DNA from: Conexibacter sp. CPCC 205762
GTDB taxonomy: Bacteria; Actinomycetota; Thermoleophilia; Solirubrobacterales; Solirubrobacteraceae
Direction: 5' to 3'
Assembly: GCF_030646155.1 (NCBI RefSeq)
Contig: NZ_JAUTDN010000027.1
Location: 1 to 64,000, forward strand
Length of the DNA stretch: 64,000 nt
The notes beneath the pieces were generated by a model. It was not told the origin of the DNA, did no database searches, and saw only the letters and a program-made list of their open reading frames with translations. Every line of letters starts with the position of its first letter. Within the stretch, counting starts at the first letter, position 1. This document shows, in pieces, positions 23,986-32,762 of this stretch. Position numbers and translations under genes: made by a program.

Positions 23986-25105
23986 CGCGCAGTCCCGTGA
24001 TCTCATCGTTGCTCAGTCCCCATTCGGTCAGTGCCTGGTCGGTGTCGGCGCCGGGCGCTCGCGGAGCGATCCGCAGCGTTCCCGGCGTGCGGCTGAAGCG
24101 CGGCGCCGGCGCGGGCTGCAGCACGCCCTCGAACTCGGTGAAGGTGCCGCGCGCGGCGTTGTGCGGGTGCGCCGGCGCCTCGTCCGGCCGGTAGACCGCC
24201 GTGGCGCACGCCTCCTCGCCCTCCAGCAGCTCGGCCCACTCGGCGCGCGTGCGGGTCGCGATCACGGCCGCGATGCGCTGCTTGAACTGCGGCCAGCGAG
24301 CGCGGTCGAACTGCGGCAGCTCGTCGGCGGGCAGCCCGAGCAGCTCCAGCAGGCGGGCGTAGAACTGCGGCTCGATCGCGCCGACCGCGACGTGCTCGCC
24401 GTCGGCCGTCGCGTAGACCTCGTAGAAGTGGGCGCCCGAGTCGAGGAAGTTCTCGCCCGGCGCGCCCGGCCACTGCCCGCCGGCGCGCAGCGCGTGGACG
24501 ATCGTGGTGAGCACCGCGGTGCCGTCGACCATCGCCGCGTCGACGACCTGCCCGCGTCCCGAACTGCGCGCCTCGACGATCCCGCACAGCAGCCCGAAGG
24601 CGAGGAACAGCGCGCCGCCGCCGTAGTCGCCGACGAGGTTGAGCGGCGGCAGCGGCCGCTCGCCGCTGCGGCGCATCGCGCCGAGCGCGCCGGCGACCGC
24701 GATGTAGTTGACGTCGTGGCCGGCGACCTGGCTCAGCGGCCCGTCCTGTCCATAGCCGGTCATGCGGCCGTAGACGAGCCGCCCGTTGCGCGCGAGCACC
24801 GTCTCGGGGCCGAGCCCGAGGCGCTCCATCACACCAGGTCGGAAGCCCTCGATCAGCGCGTCGGCGCCTTCGCACAACCGCAGCACCAGCTCGGCCGCGC
24901 CGTCGGCCTTGAGGTCGATGCCGAGCGAGCGGCGGTTGCGATTCGTCAGGTTCCAGGCGCCGTCTCCGAGCCCTGACGCCCCGGGGCGCTCCAGCCGCAC
25001 GACCTCGGCGCCCATGTCCGCCAGCAGCATCGCCGCGAACGGGCCGGGGCCGATCGAGCCGATCTCGACGACGCGCACGCCGTCGAGTGGACCAGCCTGT
25101 GCCAT
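23966..25105 (-). CDS. Alpha-methylacyl-CoA racemase-like CaiB/BaiF protein
   Basis: A 379-aa protein. It begins GPLDGVRVVEIGSIGPGPFA and has MGAEVVRLERPG. The active-site pattern of AMACR/Mcr is present: His in AGHDVNYIAVAGAL, Asp in NLVGDYGGGALFLAFGLL, and a Glu in GAIEPQFYARLLELLG. It should interconvert 2R and 2S 2-methylacyl-CoA esters, a step needed before beta-oxidation of methyl-branched or steroid-like side chains. Its ATG is only 18 nt from the divergent MBL gene start, with the operator-like palindrome covering that start. Confidence 0.9.
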   Translation of the reverse strand: MAQAGPLDGVRVVEIGSIGPGPFAAMLLADMGAEVVRLERPGASGLGDGAWNLTNRNRRSLGIDLKADGAAELVLRLCEGADALIEGFRPGVMERLGLGPETVLARNGRLVYGRMTGYGQDGPLSQVAGHDVNYIAVAGALGAMRRSGERPLPPLNLVGDYGGGALFLAFGLLCGIVEARSSGRGQVVDAAMVDGTAVLTTIVHALRAGGQWPGAPGENFLDSGAHFYEVYATADGEHVAVGAIEPQFYARLLELLGLPADELPQFDRARWPQFKQRIAAVIATRTRAEWAELLEGEEACATAVYRPDEAPAHPHNAARGTFTEFEGVLQPAPAPRFSRTPGTLRIAPRAPGADTDQALTEWGLSNDEITGLRDAGVVA

Positions 25106-25118
25106 ATAGTCTCTCCAG

Positions 25119-25140
25119 ACATCGTGTCCGGACAGAACGT
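25119..25140. promoter_or_regulatory. Operator-like palindrome overlapping the MBL gene start
   Basis: The site is ACA-tcg-TGTCCGGACA-gaa-CGT. The core at 25125-25134 overlaps the GTG start codon at 25124-25126. TATAGT at 25105-25110 could be a -10 box for the plus-strand gene, giving a leader of only about 7 nt. A protein bound here would block both divergent genes. Confidence 0.6.
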
Positions 25141-26140
25141 ATCATCCACTGACGAGGCGTATGCGCTCGCCGCCGAGGCGGGCATCCACCCGCTCGTGCT
25201 GCCGACGCCGTTCGGCGTCGGCCCGGTCAACACGTACCTGATCGAGGACGACCCGCTGACGCTCGTCGACTGCGGCCCCAACGTCGCGACCGGGCTCGGC
25301 CTGCTGGAGCGCCTGCTCGGCGAGCGCGGCCACCGGCTCGCCGACGTCGAGCTGGTCGTCGTGACCCACCAGCACATCGACCACACCGGCCTCGCCCGCG
25401 CGATCAGCGAGCGGGCCGACGTCGAGATCGCCTGCCTCGATCAGCTCGCGCCGGCGCTGCGCAGCTGGGACGAGCACGGGATCCTCGACGACGACGACGC
25501 ACGCCGGCTGATGCTCCACCACGGCGTCGAGCCGCACGTCGCCGACGCGCTGCGGGCCGTCGCCGACGTGGTCCGCGGCTACGGCTGCTCGGCGCCGGTC
25601 CACCGCCTGCTGCGCGACGGCGAGCAGCTCGACCTGCGCGACCGCAGCCTGACCGTGCTGCACCGCCCCGGCCACTCCCCCTCCGACATCGTCCTGCACG
25701 ACGCGGAGCGCGGGATCGCGCTGACCGGCGACCACCTGCTCAGCGGTGTCTCCTCCAACGCGGTCATCACCCGTCCGCTCGGCGACTGGGACGGCAGCCG
25801 TCCCGAGCCGCTGCTGCAATACCGCGCCTCGCTGCGAGCGACGCGCGAGCTGAGCTTCGAGCTTGGCCTCGGCGGCCACGGCGGGCCCGTCAGCGGCCAT
25901 CGCGAGCTGATCGACGAGCGGCTGCAGGCGCAGGAGCGGCGCGCCGCCCACTTCCACGACCTGCTCGCCGACGGGCCGCTGTCGGCGCACGAGCTGGCGA
26001 CCGCGCGCTGGGGGCCGATCGCGATCACGCAGGCGTTCCTGACGTTGTCGGAGGTGCTCGGGCACCTCGGCCTGCTGATCGCCGACGGCGTCGTCGAGGA
26101 GGACCGCAGCGGCGAGGTCGTGCGCTTCCACCGCGCTTGA
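25124..26140 (+). CDS. MBL-fold metallo-hydrolase
   Basis: A protein of about 338 aa with the metal site THQHIDHTG, later His/Asp positions at HRPGHSPSD, TGDHLL and GLGGHGG, and a small C-terminal winged-helix-like domain. This matches glyoxalase II/RNase-Z-like hydrolases that are often found with CoA ligases. A CoA-thioester or lactone hydrolase role is possible. The start is the GTG at 25124, inside the operator-like palindrome; no other start codon is near. A paralogue at 34853-35854 is also next to a ligase/phosphotransferase pair. Confidence 0.88.
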   Translation: MSGQNVSSTDEAYALAAEAGIHPLVLPTPFGVGPVNTYLIEDDPLTLVDCGPNVATGLGLLERLLGERGHRLADVELVVVTHQHIDHTGLARAISERADVEIACLDQLAPALRSWDEHGILDDDDARRLMLHHGVEPHVADALRAVADVVRGYGCSAPVHRLLRDGEQLDLRDRSLTVLHRPGHSPSDIVLHDAERGIALTGDHLLSGVSSNAVITRPLGDWDGSRPEPLLQYRASLRATRELSFELGLGGHGGPVSGHRELIDERLQAQERRAAHFHDLLADGPLSAHELATARWGPIAITQAFLTLSEVLGHLGLLIADGVVEEDRSGEVVRFHRA

Positions 26141-26144
26141 CAAA

Positions 26145-26169
26145 CCGTCCGTCCATGATGCACGGACGG
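26145..26169. repeat. Perfect 8-bp inverted repeat upstream of the CoA-ligase gene
   Basis: CCGTCCGT at 26145-26152 is mirrored by ACGGACGG at 26162-26169 with a 9-nt spacer. It lies 64 nt before the ligase start and just after the MBL stop. It resembles but does not match the TGTCCGGACA sites, so it may be a different operator. Confidence 0.4.
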
Positions 26170-26232
26170 CCTGTGCGATCGAGATCGGCGGTTGGGAGCC
26201 TGGGGCGACCGTCCCCGGACCTGAGGAACCCG

Positions 26233-27933
26233 ATGCAGATCGACGCGCGCCGCCAAGTGCTGGAGTCCCGCTTCACGCCGTGGACGCCGATGACGCTCGA
26301 CGAGCGGCTCGACCGCTGCGCGGCCGAGTACGCCGAGCGGCCGCTGGTCGTCACCGACGAGGTCACCTGGACGTACGCCGAGGTGCGCGACCTCTCCGTC
26401 CGGCTCGCCGATGGGCTCGCCGCGCTCGGGATCGGCCCCGAGCATCGCGTCGGGATCCTGATGACCAACTACGCCGAGTTCGTGCCGGCGAAGTTCGCCG
26501 CCGCGCGCACCGGCGCGATCAGCGTGCCGCTCAACTTCCGCTACCGCGCCGAGGAGCTGGCCTACGTCCTGCGCCAGTCCGAGTGCACCGCGCTGATCAC
26601 GATGACGGGCTTCGACGGGATGGACTACCTCGCGATGCTGGACGAGATCGCGCCCGGCTGGGAGAGCGGCGGCGGCGAGGCGCTGCCCGACCTCAGACAG
26701 GTGATCGTGCTCAGCACCGACGGCCGCGAGCGCGACGGCGCGATGACGCTCGACCAGCTCGCGCGGCTCGGCGACGCCAACGCGGGCGCCAGCGCCGGCG
26801 GCCGGCGCCAGCCCGGCGACCTCGGCGACATGCTCTACACCTCGGGCACGACCGGCAGCCCGAAGGGCGTGCTCGTGACCCACGACGCCGTCCAGCGGAC
26901 CGCCTACGGCACCGCGCTGACGCGCGCCTTCCAGGACGGCCGCCGCGTCCTCTTCTCGCTGCCCTGCTACCACATGTTCGGCTACGTCGAGGGACTGCTG
27001 TCGACGATGCTCGTCGGCGGCGCGGTGATCATGCAGACGCGCTTCGACCCGGGCGAGTACCTGCGCGCGATCGAGCAGCACCGCGCCGACGACATGCTGT
27101 GCGTGCCGACGATGACCGTCGCGCTGCTGGAGCATCCCGACCGCGCCACGCGCGACCTCTCCTCGCTGAACGCACTGCTGTCAGGCGCCGCGCCGGCGCC
27201 GGCCTGGCTCTACGAGCGCTGCCGCGACGACCTCGGCGTCAGCGAGCTGTGCACCGGCTACGGCATGACCGAGTGCGGCGGCGCGATGACGCTGACGCTG
27301 CCCGAGGACCCGATCGAGCAGCACGTCGCGACCGTCGGGCGGCCGAAGCTCGCCGGCGCGGCCGGCATCCCGGCCCGCGACGGGGCGCTGGTCGAATACG
27401 CGGTCGCCGACCCGATCAGCGGCGAGCGGCTGCCCGACGACGCCGAGGGCGAGCTGATCTCGCGCGGGCCGACGATGATGAAGGCATTCTGGGGCAAGCC
27501 CGAGGAGACAGCCAGGACGCTGCGCGGCGAGTGGGTCCACAGCGGCGACCTCGGCCGCATCACGCCCGACGGCTACGTGCAGGTGACCGGTCGCAGCAAG
27601 GAGCTGTACAAGAGCGGCGGCGAGCTGGTGATGCCGAAGGAGATCGAGGAGCTGCTCTGCGCCCACGACGGCATCAGCCAGGCGTTCGCGATCGGCGTCC
27701 CCGACGATCGCTGGGGCGAGATCGGGCTCGTCTGGATCGTCCGCGCGCCGGGCTCGACGGTCACCGAGCAGGAGGTGATCGCGCTCTGCAAGGACAACCT
27801 CGCCCGCTTCAAGGTGCCCAAGCGCGTCCTCTTCGCGCGCCCCGAGGAGCTGCCGATGACGCCGACCGGCAAGGTCCAGAAGTTCCGGCTCGTGCGCCAG
27901 GCGCAGGAGCTGCTGGAGCACGCGGCGACCTGA
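26233..27933 (+). CDS. AMP-dependent acyl-CoA synthetase/ligase
   Basis: A 566-aa ANL-superfamily enzyme. The ATP loop is YTSGTTGSPKG; other core motifs are GYGMTECGGAMT (A5), HSGDLGRITPDGYVQVTGRS (A7-A8) and the catalytic Lys motif PTGKVQKF (A10). It makes an acyl-AMP and then an acyl-CoA, presumably activating the imported acid. ATG 26233 has a GAGGAAC ribosome site; the frame is open to 26137 but the extra N-terminus is unlike the family. The phosphotransferase gene starts 1 nt after its stop. Confidence 0.92.
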   Translation: MQIDARRQVLESRFTPWTPMTLDERLDRCAAEYAERPLVVTDEVTWTYAEVRDLSVRLADGLAALGIGPEHRVGILMTNYAEFVPAKFAAARTGAISVPLNFRYRAEELAYVLRQSECTALITMTGFDGMDYLAMLDEIAPGWESGGGEALPDLRQVIVLSTDGRERDGAMTLDQLARLGDANAGASAGGRRQPGDLGDMLYTSGTTGSPKGVLVTHDAVQRTAYGTALTRAFQDGRRVLFSLPCYHMFGYVEGLLSTMLVGGAVIMQTRFDPGEYLRAIEQHRADDMLCVPTMTVALLEHPDRATRDLSSLNALLSGAAPAPAWLYERCRDDLGVSELCTGYGMTECGGAMTLTLPEDPIEQHVATVGRPKLAGAAGIPARDGALVEYAVADPISGERLPDDAEGELISRGPTMMKAFWGKPEETARTLRGEWVHSGDLGRITPDGYVQVTGRSKELYKSGGELVMPKEIEELLCAHDGISQAFAIGVPDDRWGEIGLVWIVRAPGSTVTEQEVIALCKDNLARFKVPKRVLFARPEELPMTPTGKVQKFRLVRQAQELLEHAAT

Positions 27934-27934
27934 C

Positions 27935-29029
27935 GTGTGCTCGCCCGAGCCGACAACAGCTCCCGCGCTGATCGCCGACACGCGGCGCGAGGCCGCCGCG
28001 CTCCCCCAGCCGCCGCTGCTCGTGCGGCAGCCGCTGGAGGCGCTGCTCGACCGCCACGGCATCGGCGACGGGCCGCTCGAGGCGACGCTGCTCGGCGAGG
28101 GCCAGTCGAACGTGACGCTCGCGCTCCGCCGCGGCGGCGCGCGCGTCGTGCTGCGGCGGCCGCCGAGCCGCCGCTCGGTGCGGGCGACGCGCAACGTGCA
28201 GCGCGAGGCGCGCCTGCTGCGACTGCTGGAGCCGACCGCGGCGCGCGCGCCGAAGGTCCTGCTGACCTGCTCGGATCCTGCGGTGATCGGCGTCCCCTTC
28301 TACGTGATGGAGGAGGTCGCCGGGACGGTCATCACCTCGACGCTGCCGGCGCGGCTCGACGACGCCGCCGGTCGCGCCGCGGTCGCGCGCGAGCTGGTCG
28401 ACGCGCTCGTCGAGCTGCACGACATCGACCTCGCCAGCAGCGGGCTGCACGCGATCGGCCGCTCGGACGACTTCCTCGAACGCCATCTGCGGCGCTGGAG
28501 CGAGGTGTGGGAGCGCCATCGCACGCGCGAGCTGCCGGTGCTCGACGAGGTCACGCGCTGGCTGGGCGCCAACCTCCCGCGGCCGTCGTCGGCGCCGACG
28601 CTCGTCCACGGTGACTACCGCCTTGGCAACGTCGTCTTCGCGGCCGCCGGCAGCGCGCGGCTGCGAGCGGTGCTGGACTGGGAGATCGCCTCGATCGGCG
28701 ACCCGCTCTGCGACCTCGCGTGGATGCTCACGACCTGGCCGGAGCCTGACGACCCGGCCGGGACGCTGCTGACGATGGCGGGCGCCGTCGCGCCGGCCGG
28801 CTTCCCGTCGCGCGCCGAGCTGGCCGCCCGCTACGCCGAGCTGTCCGGGCGCCCCGTCGCGGGGTTGAGCTGGTACACGGCGCTGGCGCTGTGGCGCGCG
28901 GCGATCGGTTTGGAGACGCTGCGCGAGCGGGCGCTGCGCGGTTCGGCCGAGGACGTCTTCGTGCGTGAGCTGGCGGTCGGCGTGCCGGAGCTCGCCGACC
29001 GCGCGCTGACCGCGGCGCTCGCGGGCTGA
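27935..29029 (+). CDS. Phosphotransferase-family protein (APH/ACAD10-11 kinase-like)
   Basis: A protein of about 364 aa with a kinase-like fold. It shows GEGQSNVTLALRR (nucleotide loop), VLRRPPSR with the conserved Lys region replaced by Arg-rich sequence, the Brenner loop LVHGDYRLGNVVF, and the metal motif AVLDWEIASIGDPLCDLAWM. Close relatives form the N-terminal domain of ACAD10/11 and phosphorylate 4-hydroxyacyl-CoA. It starts with GTG one nucleotide after the ligase stop. The pair is repeated at 35975-38552, suggesting a ligase-kinase partnership. Confidence 0.88.
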   Translation: MCSPEPTTAPALIADTRREAAALPQPPLLVRQPLEALLDRHGIGDGPLEATLLGEGQSNVTLALRRGGARVVLRRPPSRRSVRATRNVQREARLLRLLEPTAARAPKVLLTCSDPAVIGVPFYVMEEVAGTVITSTLPARLDDAAGRAAVARELVDALVELHDIDLASSGLHAIGRSDDFLERHLRRWSEVWERHRTRELPVLDEVTRWLGANLPRPSSAPTLVHGDYRLGNVVFAAAGSARLRAVLDWEIASIGDPLCDLAWMLTTWPEPDDPAGTLLTMAGAVAPAGFPSRAELAARYAELSGRPVAGLSWYTALALWRAAIGLETLRERALRGSAEDVFVRELAVGVPELADRALTAALAG

Positions 29030-29069
29030 CCGCCCTCCTCGGCGGGCGCCCGCGAGCGGCCGCCGGCCC

Positions 29070-29855
29070 TCAGGCGGAGGCCGCGAGCTGCTGCGCGCCG
29101 TCCGCCTCGACCGGCGCAGCGAGCATCGCCGAGAGCCGGTGCGCGGCGACCGCCACCGCGCGGGCGTACTGCGGCTCGGCCCGGCGCAGCACCGCCGGCG
29201 GCATCGAGACGCTCAGCGCCGCGACGACGCGGGCGCTCGCATCGCGGACGGGCGCCGCGACGCAGCAGACACCGCGCTGGTTCTCCTCGTAGTCGAAGGC
29301 GACCCCGTCGCGCAGCGCGCCGTCGAGCTGCGCGCGCAGATCGCCGACCGTCGCGACGGTCGCCTCCGTGAAGGCCGGCAGCCCGTCGACGGTCGCGCGC
29401 TCCTCGACCTCCTCCCACGCGCGGTGGGCGAGCAGCATCTTGCCCAGCGCCGTCGAATGGCCCGGCAGCCGCACGCCGGGCGCGCGCTCGGGCCCGTCGA
29501 CCCCGGCGAGGCGGCCGTTGGCCGCGACGCAGACGAGCCGGCGCCCGTCCCAGGTGGCGACGCTGGAGATGTGCCCGAGCCGTCTCGCCATCAGCTGGGT
29601 CACGGTCTCGGCCTGGCGCTGGAAGCCGTCGGTCTCGACGAGGTTGCGGCTCATCGCCAGCAGGCGCCAGCCGAGCCGGTAGCGACCGGCGGGCAGCCGC
29701 TCGAGCAGGCCGATGCCGGCAAGGCTCGCGAGCATGTCGTGGGCGTTCGACTTCGGCAGCGAGAGCGCCGTCGCGACCTCCGTCACTCCCCATTCCGGAC
29801 GCTCGGTGGTGAAGAGCTTCAGAACCTTGCCGACGCGGGCGACGGTGTTGAGCAC
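29070..29855 (-). CDS. IclR-family transcriptional regulator
   Basis: A 261-aa regulator. The N-terminal winged helix-turn-helix has VTEVATALSLPKSNAHDMLA followed by LERLPAGRYRLGWRLLAM. The C-terminal effector domain has PGHSTALGKMLLA and DYEENQRGVCCVAAPV, the typical IclR pattern. It is convergent with the phosphotransferase gene. A copy of the operator-like palindrome (core TGTCCGGTCA, one mismatch) lies about 115 nt upstream of the start, so the gene is either a target or the source of that regulator. It probably senses a pathway acid. Confidence 0.92.
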   Translation of the reverse strand: MLNTVARVGKVLKLFTTERPEWGVTEVATALSLPKSNAHDMLASLAGIGLLERLPAGRYRLGWRLLAMSRNLVETDGFQRQAETVTQLMARRLGHISSVATWDGRRLVCVAANGRLAGVDGPERAPGVRLPGHSTALGKMLLAHRAWEEVEERATVDGLPAFTEATVATVGDLRAQLDGALRDGVAFDYEENQRGVCCVAAPVRDASARVVAALSVSMPPAVLRRAEPQYARAVAVAAHRLSAMLAAPVEADGAQQLAASA

Positions 29856-29965
29856 CGACTACCTCCTCTCCTCCATCACGGGCGCAGGGGCGCCCGACGA
29901 CCTGTCCTGCTCAGAAGGGGCGATCGGGGGTTCGCTCCCCTCTCCTCATCGGCCGAGAATATCAG

Positions 29966-29987
29966 ACAGCGTGTCCGGTCACCATGT
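29966..29987. promoter_or_regulatory. Operator-like site upstream of the IclR gene, one mismatch in the core
   Basis: The site is ACA-gcg-TGTCCGGTCA-cca-TGT. Both outer trimers match the consensus, and the core at 29972-29981 has one mismatch. It is located between the stop of the gene ending at 29992 and the IclR start at 29855. Confidence 0.45.
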
Positions 29988-29991
29988 CGAT

Positions 29992-31020
29992 TTAGAGCGA
30001 GGCGCGATAGGCGTAGCTCGCGCTGCGGGTGACGGCGAACTCGAACACGCCGGTGCCCTCGACCGCGCCGTCGAGCACGAACCGCGCCGGGCGGTCGACC
30101 ATCGGCGTGTCGAGCATGCGCGGCGTGACGGTGTCGTCGACCGGCCACGTCTCGTGCTCGACCACGTCGCGACCGCGGCGCTTGCCGTGCCAGCCGCCGT
30201 AGCCGCCGCCGGAGAGGAAGCCGCCGCCCTCGCTGCCGTCGACGTCGAGCCGCAGCGTGCGCCCCGAGGCGGTCGTGAAGGCGAACGCGGCGCGCTGGCA
30301 GTCGAGCCCGGCGTCCAGTTCCAGCGCGTGCAGCCCGGCGACGATCGGGTCGTCGCTCCCGTCGGTCCCGAGCACGGCGCCGTCGCAGTGGGTGACCGCG
30401 TTGTCGCGGTCGAGGTTGAAGAGGACGGCGATCGAGCAGTCCGCGAACTGACCCTGGATCCAGAGGTGGACGCCGCCGCGCTCGGAGACGAGCCGCACCC
30501 CGCGCGAGCGGTCGCGCTGGCCCAGCCAGCCGCCGACGTCGAGCGTCTCGCCGTCGAGCCGCAGCGTGCCCTCGTAGCTGCCGGACTGGAAGAAGTGGCC
30601 GAAGTCGCTGACGCCGCCGCGCCCGTCCTGCAGCAGGATCCGCTCCGTCTCCCATGGGTTGGTGCGGGCGCGCCAGACGACGTCCAGCTCGAAGCCGGCG
30701 GGGTTCTCGCCGACGACCAGCCGCCACGCTCTCAGCGGCTCGACGATCTCCCACGCGAGCGGGCCGACGCCGGTCGCCGGCAGCTCGTCGCGCTCGTCGG
30801 AGAAGCGCACGTTGCGCTGCCACCCGCCGTCGACGCGGATCAGGTAGCCGTCGACGACCCCTCTGTTCGGATAGGAGCCGGCGCCGAGCATGATCAGCGG
30901 CGTCGGCTCGTCCGGGGCATGGAGGTTGAAGTAGAAGCGGTCGAAGAAGCGCTCGCCGCTCCCGTCCGGGGCCGCGCCGACGAGCAGGTCGTCGGCGGCC
31001 GTGAGCGTGGTCGTGGTCAT
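29992..31020 (-). CDS. Uncharacterised beta-rich protein, possibly lipocalin/AttH-like
   Basis: A 342-aa protein with no signal peptide or membrane segment. It is rich in Trp/Gly and beta-strand-like segments (FFDRFYFNLHAPD, GWQRNVRFSDERDELP, GVHLWIQGQFADCS, GTGVFEFAVTRSASYAYRAS). The overall impression is of the CrtC/AttH-like lipocalin-fold proteins found in actinobacterial lipid and steroid catabolism clusters, but I see no diagnostic residue. ATG 31020 was preferred to 31056, whose extra residues are Gly-rich. It sits between the IclR gene and an acyl-CoA ligase on the same strand. Confidence 0.7.
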   Translation of the reverse strand: MTTTTLTAADDLLVGAAPDGSGERFFDRFYFNLHAPDEPTPLIMLGAGSYPNRGVVDGYLIRVDGGWQRNVRFSDERDELPATGVGPLAWEIVEPLRAWRLVVGENPAGFELDVVWRARTNPWETERILLQDGRGGVSDFGHFFQSGSYEGTLRLDGETLDVGGWLGQRDRSRGVRLVSERGGVHLWIQGQFADCSIAVLFNLDRDNAVTHCDGAVLGTDGSDDPIVAGLHALELDAGLDCQRAAFAFTTASGRTLRLDVDGSEGGGFLSGGGYGGWHGKRRGRDVVEHETWPVDDTVTPRMLDTPMVDRPARFVLDGAVEGTGVFEFAVTRSASYAYRASL

Positions 31021-31081
31021 CTGCCCACCGTCTCCCCGCGAGCCGCCCACCGGCAACGCGCGTCCGTCAGTCGCGGATGGA

Positions 31082-32644
31082 TCATGCGCCGGCCACGTGA
31101 CGGGCGGCGTCGGGCCAGTACGGCGCCCGCACCTCGCGCCGCAGCACCTTGCCGACGCCGGACTTCGGCAGCGTGGCGGCGAACTCGACCGAGGTCACCT
31201 TCTTGACCGAGCCGACCTGCTCGCGCGTCAGCGCGATCACCTCCTCGGCGGTCAGCGACGCGCCCTCCTCCAGCACCACGACCGCGATCGGCGTCTCGCC
31301 CCAGCGCTCGTGCGGCACGCCGACGACGCAGACCTCTCTGACCGCCGCGTGCGTCGCGATCGCGCGCTCCAGCTCCGCCGGCCAGATGTTGTAGCCGCCG
31401 GAGATGATCATGTCCTCCTTGCGGTCGGAGAGATAGACGAAGCCGTCCGCGTCGATCCAGCCCATGTCACGGGTGAGGACGCTGCCGTCGGGCAGCAGCC
31501 GCTCGGCGGTCGCGGCGGGGTCCTTCCAGATCTCCGTCATCCGCCCGGGCGAGCTGATCGCGATCTCGCCGATCTCGCCGACCGGCAGCTCGCGGCCGTC
31601 GTCGCCGACGACGGTGATCACCGTGTTCGGCGTCGGCCGCCCGATCGAGCGCAGCCAGCGCCGCTCGCGTTCGTCGCCCTCGGGCAGATGCTGGTGGGCG
31701 AGCAGCATCGTGGCGGGGATCGCCTCGCTCTGCGCGTACATCTGCACCATGATCGGCCCGAACCGCTCCAGCGCGCGGATCGCCGTCCGCTCCGAGATCG
31801 GCGAGGCGGCGTAGTGCAGGCAGCGGAGGCTGGAGAGGTCGCGCCGGCCGACGTCGGGGTGGTCGAGCAGCGCCTGGATCATCGTCGGGACGATCACGGC
31901 GAAGGTGATCCGCTCGTGCTCGATCAGCTCCAGCGCCCGGCCGGCGTCGAACGCCTCCATCACGACGACGCGCCCACCGGCCTGCAGGATCGGCCAGACG
32001 CAGATGATCGCCAGGTGCGTCAGCGGCCCGGCGGCGAGGTAGCGGTCGCGGTCGTCGATCTGCGGGATCGCCAGCCGCCACTCGTTCTCGACCGCCATCC
32101 AGGCGGCGTTCGTGTGGTAGATGCCCTTCGGCCGGCCGGTCGTGCCGGCGGAGAAGCGCACGACGTGCCCGTCGTCCGGTCGCAGCGACACCTGCGGATC
32201 GGCGCCGGAGGCGGTTGCCAGCAGCTGCTCGTAGTCGATCCGGCCGCCCGCGTCGCCGCCGAAGACGATCACGTGCTCGAGCGTGTCGACGTCGGCGAGG
32301 TGGGGCTCGATCGCTGCGAAGTGGTCGGCGTGCACGATCAGTGCGCGGGCGTCGACGAGGGCCATCATGTACGCGTTCAGCTCGCCGGTCTGGTGCGTGT
32401 AGAGGGCGGAGCGCACGAAGCCGCCGAGCGCCACGCCGGCGATCTGCTCGATCGTCTCGAAGGCGTTGGGCGTCAGCAGCGCGACGCGGTCGCCGCGCCG
32501 GAGGCCGAGGTCGCTCAGCGCGTTGGCGATACGGCTGGCGCGATCGAACAGCTCGGTGTACGTCTGGCGGCGGTCGTCGTGGATCACCGCGACGTTGTCG
32601 CGGTGATGCCGCGCCGCCTGGCGGATCAGTTGCGCGAAGTCCAT
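31082..32644 (-). CDS. AMP-dependent acyl-CoA synthetase/ligase
   Basis: A 520-aa ANL enzyme. It has the ATP loop RFSAGTTGRPKG, A5-like MYAQSEAIPATML, A7-A8 RDMGWIDADGFVYLSDRKED followed by MIISGGYNIWPAE, and the terminal Lys region LPKSGVGKVLRRE. It activates a carboxylic acid to the CoA ester. The start at 32644 gives the canonical N-terminus MDFAQLIRQAARHHRDNVAV; the open frame further upstream crosses into the divergent ligase. The two divergent ligases share a gap of 118 nt, in which I see no copy of the TGTCCGGACA site. Confidence 0.92.
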   Translation of the reverse strand: MDFAQLIRQAARHHRDNVAVIHDDRRQTYTELFDRASRIANALSDLGLRRGDRVALLTPNAFETIEQIAGVALGGFVRSALYTHQTGELNAYMMALVDARALIVHADHFAAIEPHLADVDTLEHVIVFGGDAGGRIDYEQLLATASGADPQVSLRPDDGHVVRFSAGTTGRPKGIYHTNAAWMAVENEWRLAIPQIDDRDRYLAAGPLTHLAIICVWPILQAGGRVVVMEAFDAGRALELIEHERITFAVIVPTMIQALLDHPDVGRRDLSSLRCLHYAASPISERTAIRALERFGPIMVQMYAQSEAIPATMLLAHQHLPEGDERERRWLRSIGRPTPNTVITVVGDDGRELPVGEIGEIAISSPGRMTEIWKDPAATAERLLPDGSVLTRDMGWIDADGFVYLSDRKEDMIISGGYNIWPAELERAIATHAAVREVCVVGVPHERWGETPIAVVVLEEGASLTAEEVIALTREQVGSVKKVTSVEFAATLPKSGVGKVLRREVRAPYWPDAARHVAGA

Positions 32645-32762
32645 CGGCCCAGCCTCCTGCGCCGATCGTACGCTGTTGAGAGCGGTCCGAGACTGCTGGA
32701 CGGGCGCTCGGCCGCGCTGCCCGAGGCGCGATGATCGGCGCCCGCGACAAGGAGAGAGGTTC

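Noticed and set aside
26137-26142. TTGACA as the -35 box of the first ligase gene
   Set aside because: The hexamer overlaps the MBL stop codon and no acceptable -10 box follows at 16-18 nt.
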